Assembly (NCBI GenBank): GCA_019693395.1
Contig: JAAMXP010001437.1
Location: forward strand, 1-64,000
From: Ettlia oleoabundans
Lineage: Eukaryota > Chlorophyta > Chlorophyceae > Chlamydomonadales
DNA length: 64,000 nt
Direction of reading: 5' to 3'
Both the position numbers and the translations under genes were made by a program. Positions 58,001-64,000 of this stretch are shown piece after piece. Position 1 is the first letter of the stretch; each line of letters begins with the position of its first letter. The notes beneath the pieces were generated by a model. That model was given only the letters and a program-made list of their open reading frames with translations, did not search any database and was not told the origin of the DNA.

Positions 58001-58175
58001 GGCTTTAGCTGTGTGCTGCACCCAGCTCACGCTGCTAGAGTTACCGAGCCACATACCCCGCACTGCGCTGCCGGTGGCACCTGCGGGCACAGGCAGCCAC
58101 TTGCTGGGCCTGCAGGTGTTGGGGGGGGGCAGCCGCTGCACCAGCAGGGGCAGAAGGGGCGGCAGGCGCAGTTAG
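55006..58175 (+). CDS. F-box-like leucine-rich repeat protein
   Basis: Exons are 55006-55293, 55373-55486, 55592-55940, 56064-56091 (28 nt, tentative), 56297-56510, 56642-56695 and 56889-58175; a further in-frame intron at 57457-57579 is probable. About 736 residues (777 if that intron is retained). The N-terminus is Gln-rich, then an F-box-like helix set (LPDILLHLVLSHLTTAS, TCSTLRAL). The remainder is Cys-containing type LRRs: LREVDISGANACCDADLLPL, TSLDLSG, QQLHLAGCRLSS, LESLDLSGTAVDDVDL, VQLDLSGCGGLSDASL, RLSLVGCSGVGDADM, QLELAGCAALTDQAL, HLQLVCCERLRGSSL and SLRLSGCPAITESAI. Such proteins are usually SCF ubiquitin-ligase substrate receptors. The F-box is weak, so SCF membership is inferred. 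Two introns have GC donors (56511 and 57457). The short exon 4 was chosen only because it restores phase. Confidence 0.8.
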
Positions 58176-58369
58176 ACCTTTTGTGGGGAGTTGGAGTATG
58201 TGGGGAGAAATGCCAACATTCAACCATTGTACAAGTATGGAAGGGTGAAAACTTTGCATACATGGTAGGCAGCAGTACCGGTCCGTACTGATGGGCAGCC
58301 TTCAGCTCCATTCTGGACGTGTTCCAGGCTGAATACTGTTCAGCAATCGGAAACGCGCGTCCAAGGCGA

Positions 58370-60451
58370 ATGAGACCGGAAACGAGGCAGCGCCTGCTTG
58401 TTGGAGGGTCGGTGCTGTTGCTTTGCACCATCGTCGGCGTGCTGTCCTCCGTGCTCACTCGAGTCTCCATATTGAGACGACAGCTTGTGGATGTCAACGA
58501 ATCGTACAGCGGCGCGCCCCAGTCGCAGCCCCAGCCGACCCCCACGAGGCAAGCCTCAGCGACAGCGCCGGCGGCAGCAATGGCCGCAGCGCCTGCACTG
58601 ATGCCAGATGCCTTTGCCTCGGTTCTGCAATCCACGATGGCGCCTGCCATGGATGTTAGCCCACAAGCATCTGCTGCTCTATTCACGGAGCCCAGCGCAA
58701 GGTCATTTGCAGAGAGCCAGCAGCCGCAGGAGTCGATTTACATGATCCTCTCGCGCAGCTCCCTGACTGTCACGGCCATGGACGGCGCCGGCATGGCTCT
58801 ACCCTATGAAGGGCTGGGACCCTGTCGGCAGTTGCACCGCATCACCAACATTTCTCTGGACCTGTCCGCTGCGGCCACTGGCTGCCGTGGCCTGCAGTGC
58901 CTGATAAACCTGCGGGTCACGATGCCGCGGAGTGGTGCCTGCCCCGACATGCCTGCGCCATACCCAACAGTTGTTTTCATCAGTGGTGGGTGCCCCTGTT
59001 AAAGTCTGCTGCTTAATCTAAGCAAAACTGCTGCTTTGAGCTCTTGATTTGCTAGCTAGCTCATCTTCTGCAAACTCACTGCCACTTGCTTGCCTGCGTT
59101 TGAATGCACGCCTGCAGGGTACACTTGTAACGCGCAAGATTACGAATTCCTTGTTGACCACATCGCCTCCCACGGATATGCCGTGCTGCAGTACAACCGC
59201 CCCTTTGCGGGCAGCTTCCAGCCCAGTAGCGAAACAGAGACTCAGTATTGGGATGCGCTCATGGCCTGGCGCAATTGGTCCAACTCAACCTGGAGGAGCC
59301 AACCCAGCTCCCTGGCCGGCCAGTTTGCCGCGGGCCCAGTTGGGGTTGTAGGCCACAGTATGGGTGGCGGTAAGCAGCGTGCCGGCTTGCCTCTATGTTA
59401 ATGCTTCTCACATGCTCTTGATTCTTTTCCACCATTTGCCTACATCCATTCCGCCGACTGTTCTTCATTCCTTGTGCAACGTAGCTGCCATAGGTGCAAG
59501 TGCGCATTGTCGACTCTCTGTGTGTGTGGCTGCAGGGCTAGCCGCGGTACACGCCGGCATTCGCCCGGCGGAGGTGGGCGCTGTGGTGCTGCTTGACCCC
59601 GTGGATTACACAGCAATGAGCCTGAGAGTGGCGCGGCGGTTCTTGGCAAAGTGGGTGGCTGATAGGCGTGCACATGCCAGGAGGTGGTGGTGCATTGTGG
59701 TTGCTAACTCATTGGCGGCAAGGGTGCGTGCTGAGTGATACTGGCGGTCTAAATTTTCAGACGTCTGTAACCTCCGTCGCTTTTCTTGCCTAGCTTGCAC
59801 GTATCTACTGTGCAAGTGCTGCAGCTACCGCCAGCCTGTGCTGATAGTGACAGTCGGCATTCACTGCATGGACCGCAAGGGGTGTGTGCCGCCCCAGGAC
59901 CACGTACCTACTATTGAAGAGGAGATCGCGTGGAGAGCGGCCGGAGCCTGCAGGCCTGACTGGTGGGTGCACAGCACCTCATGTACTGGCAGGGGCCGGT
60001 GCGAGGCTGGCTGTCTGATGCATCACCTGTGAAATACCACCACCGCGCCATGGCTGTGTGGATGTGCAGGCACTGTTGCTCCTGGGACGATCACCAGCTG
60101 GGTCTGGAGGCTCCATCCTTGATGGGGTTGCTGGAAGCCACAGATGGTCCCTCAGGATTTGTGGAGTTTGCGCAGCCCGGCAGCTGGGTGGCACGATTGC
60201 CCCAGGCAGGACACATGTCTTTTGCTGACCCAGGGGTCGGGCAGCTTGTCTACGGTGGCCGTACCTGCCCCGCTGCAGTTGCGCCAGATGCCATCCTGCC
60301 TGATGCCGCCACCCTGGCTGTTGCTTTCTTGGAGTTCAAGTTGAGGGGGGAGGCGCATGTGGAGCCGCTGACTCTGGCATGGGCTGCTGCCAAGTCTGAG
60401 GAGCAGCTGGCGCTGAGGGTCAAGCGGGCGGCGACAAGTGATGCAATGTGA
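58370..60451 (+). CDS. Chlorophyllase-like alpha/beta hydrolase with N-terminal membrane anchor
   Basis: Exons are 58370-58985, 59118-59369, 59536-59650, 59825-59962 and 60070-60451, in phase, 500 residues. The N-terminus has a basic start then a hydrophobic anchor (LLVGGSVLLLCTIVGVLSSVL), followed by about 130 residues of Pro/Ala/Ser linker. The hydrolase domain shows PTVVFISGGYTCNAQDYEFL, VDHIASHGYAVLQYNRP, the nucleophile elbow VVGHSMGGGLAAVHAG (Ser 286), VVLLDPVDY with a candidate acid, and QAGHMSFADP with a candidate His near the C-terminus. The IASHGY and GHSxGG blocks and the late Pro/Cys segment GCVPPQDHV recall chlorophyllases, which cut phytol from chlorophyll; the first is the best evidence. 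The fit to chlorophyllase is partial, so another ester substrate is possible. The last two splice junctions are the least certain; the exon 4/5 phase agrees. Confidence 0.75.
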
Positions 60452-60801
60452 ATGCTGCGGAGGCGTGTGGCGAGTGTGGAGCTGCTGTCTCCTTAAATCA
60501 AGGCTTATCGTTTCAACCTAGCAGAGGTTCTATCGTGCATTGCTTGCAACGTTTACGCAAGAAAGTACAAGTATAGAAGGCAAACTGTAGAAAGCGCATC
60601 AGATGAGGAAGTGCCACAACCAAGAGTGGACACACAGCAGCGACTGGTGGCAGGTCTACCAACAAGGGTAACGAGAGGAGAGAGCTTCAAATAAGAGGCA
60701 GTTCGGGTAAGTTGGTCAATATGTGAGTTACGCTTCAGTTCAGTTTAAGGCTCCTGCTATTTTACACGTATGCCAGCAGCCGCGTGCCTGTGGCTGACTA
60801 G
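60452..60801. other. Tail-to-tail region hydrolase / pectin-lyase-like gene
   Basis: These 350 bp contain the 3' UTRs of two convergent genes. The stretch is AT-richer than the exons. No further feature is seen. Confidence 0.45.
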
Positions 60802-63800
60802 CTACCTAAACGGGCGGACCCCCACGTGGAGACGGAACTGCAGCGGCACCGACCAGTCCTTGCCGTTGAACTGGAAGTTCGAATTGTCCAGCGCACGCTT
60901 GCCCACATTCTTCAGCGTTATCGCTAGTTGGTTTTTGACGCTGCAAGGTGCAAGAAATGCACAGGGGTACGTCAGGTGGATGGGCAGGGTGGGTGCATGG
61001 GTTTCTGGTTATGTGGGCAGCATTTGCATAGCTGCCTGCTTGGCTGCCTAGTTGGCTAGTGATAGGATGGCAGCATATCCAGGCAACACGCTGGCATACA
61101 ATAGAGCAGCGTCCTTGCAGCCCCACCCACCCCATACAGTGCCTACCTGGAGCCCTGGTCCTCCAGCTTAGCCACAACTATGCCAGGGTTGGCGAAGCGT
61201 GCCACAGGTGGCATCTTGGCCTGGTTGTGTGGCCCCAGAGACATGGTGTTCGAGTCGGTGTCGCCCGTCATGAGCACGTGGTAAATGTAAAACGTGCGTC
61301 TGGCGCCTGCAGCGGCAGATATGGAAGCATGGTTCTGGAGCAGGTGCAGGGGCGGGCAGCAAGCTGCCAACTGGCAGTTGCCCAGCGATAGCTGGCCAGC
61401 AAGCGGCGGGCTGGCCCCCTTAGCTCAAGCAAGGTTCAAGGCTGACCAACTGTCCAGGTGCTTGCCGTCATCACCTGCCGGCCAGGACTTAGTCAGCTTG
61501 GGCAGGATGAGGGTGAAGGAGTTGCGTGAAAGGGGCGCTGTGCCGGGAGCGGGTGCTGTCAGCATTGTGTACGCTTCCCTCTCCTTGGGAGTGGCCACAA
61601 GGCGGCTGAGGGCCCACCACTCCAGCGTGTTGTTGCGGCCCTTGAGGCTCACTGTTCCCTCCAACTCCTTGGTCACACGTACACCCGCACTCAGACCGTT
61701 GAACTCGCCTGCACCCATATGCCAGTTATCGAGTCTAGCTGCCTCAAGAGAGGTGCGGGGTGGGTTGCACCACCGAAAAGGCAAGACTAAGTTCAATGCA
61801 TGACGGTACAGGAGTTGTACCATTTGTCAAATGGTACAGCCCCCTGTACCATCTGACAGATGATACAAGCTGACAGATGGTATGGAACACATGCTTTGCA
61901 AGCTGGGCACCAGCTGCAGTGGCTGGATGTGGCAGCTGGTCGCATGCTGCTGCCACAGACTCTGGCAGAAAGGGCTGTGTTACCCTGCCAGCATGTTGAC
62001 TGCCACGCCAGCCCACTGCCATTTACTCTGCTCAATGGCCACCCAACCGTGCTGATCCAGCAACGCTGCCAATAGGCCCTCACCTGCTGCCACCACGAGT
62101 TTGGGAGGAAGCGCGCCAATCCAAGTTGGCGCACGGTATGTAAGCCCGTTGACTGCGCCAGGGCCATCGTTCCTCAGCAGGGTGAACACCATCCCTGCAA
62201 ACAGGCGACCAAGAAGTCAAGCAACCATGCAGTGGAGGGCCAAATGTGGCCAGGCGGTGCTGGCGGCATGAAACCAAGGCTGCGAGTGTCCAACCCGCGT
62301 CCACCCGTCCACTCTCTCCAAAATTCCCCTTGCTCCGCGTTCGCTTTGAGTGCTGAATGGTAAACCATAACTATCAGCAGCAGCATCGGAAGTAATGCAG
62401 GTTCTGGGGGCACTTACTGGACGTATCTTTCCCGCCGACGATCTCTGAGTTTTCGATGCGTGTGTTGATGAGGGTCGGGGGCGGGCCCTTGAAGTGGGTC
62501 AGCACCGATCCAACAGGCATGGCCTGCAGGTATATGTAGGATCGCAGGTACACATTTTCCAGCACTGTCCCTGCGGCCCTGGCCTCCACGCTGAATATGG
62601 TTGTTCCGTGGGTGATCACTGGCACTTCAACATTGATGTTGCGAATGGCTTTGGAGGGGGCCAGCAGGATGCCCCTCCCGTTGTACTTCATGTTGTGCAC
62701 GTACAGATCCAGCCCTGACACATCTGCGGGCAACAACGTTCGACAACGGGGGGCACAGCTGTTGGGTGGGCTGCATCGGGGAAGTGAGGTAGCGCGGGGC
62801 AGATTACCGCCCCGCGACAAAGGATGCCATGCACAAACCAAAACAGCAAACAGAGTGTGGTGGAGCAGTAGCAAGCCAGCCAGCTGCAGCCATCCAGTTC
62901 AATCTGCAAGAGAGTATGGTCAGGTAAGTGGCAAAGCAGCCGTGACAGCCCACGTTTCCCTCGGTTCACGCCCACCTTCCAACTTGACTCCAAACTCGGA
63001 GAAGCTGAAGATGCGGGGCAAGGCAAAGTGTGTGCGCGGATTGTAGGTTCCAGACACGAAGATCACACCCTGCCCATTCCTGCCAGGTATGCCATGAAAC
63101 TCAGCGTTGGGGCTGGGCCAGGGCTGGGTGTTTGGGCGCAGCCGCCACGCGCGGTTGAGGGTGTAGCGTGTGCTGAGGACCACGCGGCAACTCGCGGTGC
63201 CGCAGGCAGCGGTGGCTGCATCCAGTAAGTCGCTGTCAGAGCTTAGCGCCCCTTTCCACCACTCTGGCATCACCCAGTACTGGGACACTCCGTTGCTGGG
63301 CACGAGTTTCACCTTCCCTTTCCCCACAAAAACCTGAAAAGCAGGGAAGTTGAAGGGATGTCCAATGTGAATGTAATGGACAGGCAGATGTCACCACGAG
63401 GCCGTGAATGGGGTTAAGGCGTCATTGCCTACTTTAAAAGCAAGCCCATCGTCGATTTGGGCATAAGTCATGGCCATGGCACAGCACCCACGGGCTGGCA
63501 CAAACAGCACAGAGCGAGGTAGAACAGCCAGCACTGCGCACCCCTCTCTTGGGCAGGAGCGGCTGAGCAGCCAGGGTGAGGGTGACGCCCGCTGCCACGT
63601 CAATCGTCACGTAAGTGCCCAACACAAGCGGCTTGGTGAGAGTGACGTCGGATTTTATGTACAGAGTCTTGTCAGACCTCTGGGTGCCCTTCTTCCAGCG
63701 GTCTACGAAGATCATGGCTGCACACACGGATAGGCACATGAGAGTAGCAGAATAAGTGGCATGTGTTCCACCCTGCGAGATGAAGGCTATTGCGGCCAGC

Positions 63801-63959
63801 CAAGCAGCCAATAAACCCAGCTTCAATTTAGCAATGTCCTGCCAGCTTACAAGTGCTTGTGGAGGCGGCTGCTTTGACCAGCAGGGGAACGGCATCCACC
63901 CCAGGCTCTTGCGGCAGCAGCCCAAAAAGCTTGCCATCATTTGTGCTGCACACATCACC
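60802..63959 (-). CDS. Pectin-lyase-like (beta-helix) protein, C-terminal part, cut by window edge
   Basis: Visible exons are 63959-63851, 63717-63542, 63333-62976, 62723-62418, 62194-62084, 61708-61475, 61306-61147 and 60940-60802, all in phase, 530 residues; the start lies beyond the right edge. The pattern KTLYIKSDVTLTKPLVLGTYVTIDVAAGVTLTL, then VFVGKGKVKLVPSNG and VMPEWWKGALSSDSDLLDAATAACG follows the head of bacterial and phage pectate-lyase-superfamily proteins, where a P-E-W-W/F-G motif precedes the first turn of a right-handed beta-helix. Later exons give beta-rich stretches (GRGILLAPSKAIRNINVEV, TVLENVYLRSYIYLQA, TLINTRIENSEIVGG) and a C-terminal domain (TFYIYHVLMTGDTDSN, NQLAITLKNVGKRAL). 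The catalytic residues of true polysaccharide lyases cannot be checked, so the substrate and activity are unknown. It may be a cell-wall or extracellular-matrix protein. Confidence 0.75.
61817..61883. repeat. Cluster of short palindromes in intron of pectin-lyase-like gene
   Basis: GTACCATTTG at 61817-61826 is followed after one base by its exact reverse complement (61828-61837). A second unit has CATCTG and CAGATG around one base (61850-61862), and GTACCATCTG at 61846-61855 pairs with CAGATGGTAT at 61874-61883, 9 of 10. All share ACCAT and ATGGT ends. The cluster lies within the 375-bp intron between exons 62194-62084 and 61708-61475. Confidence 0.9.
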
Positions 63960-64000
63960 CTGCACCAGCAATCCACGGTGATGCAACAACAGTTGAGTCG

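Noticed and set aside
1..64000. Search for transposases, tRNAs, rRNAs, CRISPR arrays, bacterial operons or defence islands
   Set aside because: No such signature was seen by eye on either strand. The window reads as an ordinary algal nuclear region with spliced host genes.

Overview
This is nuclear DNA of a green alga (Chlorophyta). It is GC-rich and intron-dense (most genes have 5 to 18 exons, GT-AG with a few GC-AG introns), with CAG-coded polyglutamine runs and plant-type proteins: a PsbP-domain lumen protein, plant-type Cys glutathione peroxidase, plant-type TRAPPC5, a plant-like serine carboxypeptidase and a chlorophyllase-like hydrolase. Genes for ciliary proteins (DRC1, CCDC57) say that the lineage has, or keeps the genes for, motile cilia. 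The species cannot be named from the sequence alone. I see no organellar, viral, bacterial-operon, transposon, tRNA, rRNA or CRISPR features.

Layout, left to right: P450 5' part (-, cut by the left edge), TRAPPC5 (+), UBAC2-like (-), DRC1 (-), folylpolyglutamate synthase (+), serine carboxypeptidase (-), heat shock factor (+), glutathione peroxidase (-), CCDC57-like (+), PsbP-like (-), J-domain/enoyl reductase fusion (+), large coiled-coil protein (-), HAD phosphatase (+), ZIP transporter (-), RRM/dsRBD/RGG protein (+), TBC RabGAP (+), F-box-like/LRR protein (+), chlorophyllase-like hydrolase (+), pectin-lyase-like secreted protein (-, cut by the right edge). From DRC1 to the RRM gene, twelve successive genes alternate strand, giving short head-to-head promoters (214 to 989 bp) and short tail-to-tail 3' regions.

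I built exon models by hand from reading-frame continuity, splice consensus and remembered family sequences. Nearly all junctions keep phase. The least certain ones are stated in each entry (P450 exon 2 end, carboxypeptidase exon 1/2, LRR short exon, last introns of the hydrolase).

The genes do not form one pathway. They cover ER/Golgi trafficking and quality control (TRAPPC5, UBAC2, TBC), cilia (DRC1, CCDC57), plastid photosynthesis and redox (PsbP-like, GPX, perhaps the chlorophyllase-like protein), folate and lipoyl/fatty-acid metabolism (FPGS, enoyl reductase), and regulation (HSF, RNA-binding protein). The most unusual item is the in-frame fusion of a complete J-domain to a mitochondrial-type trans-2-enoyl-CoA reductase (29669-33639). 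Other notable points are micro-exons of 14, 17 and 21 nt, GC-AG introns at several well-supported junctions, and a secreted beta-helix protein whose N-terminal part resembles bacterial/phage pectate-lyase-like proteins.
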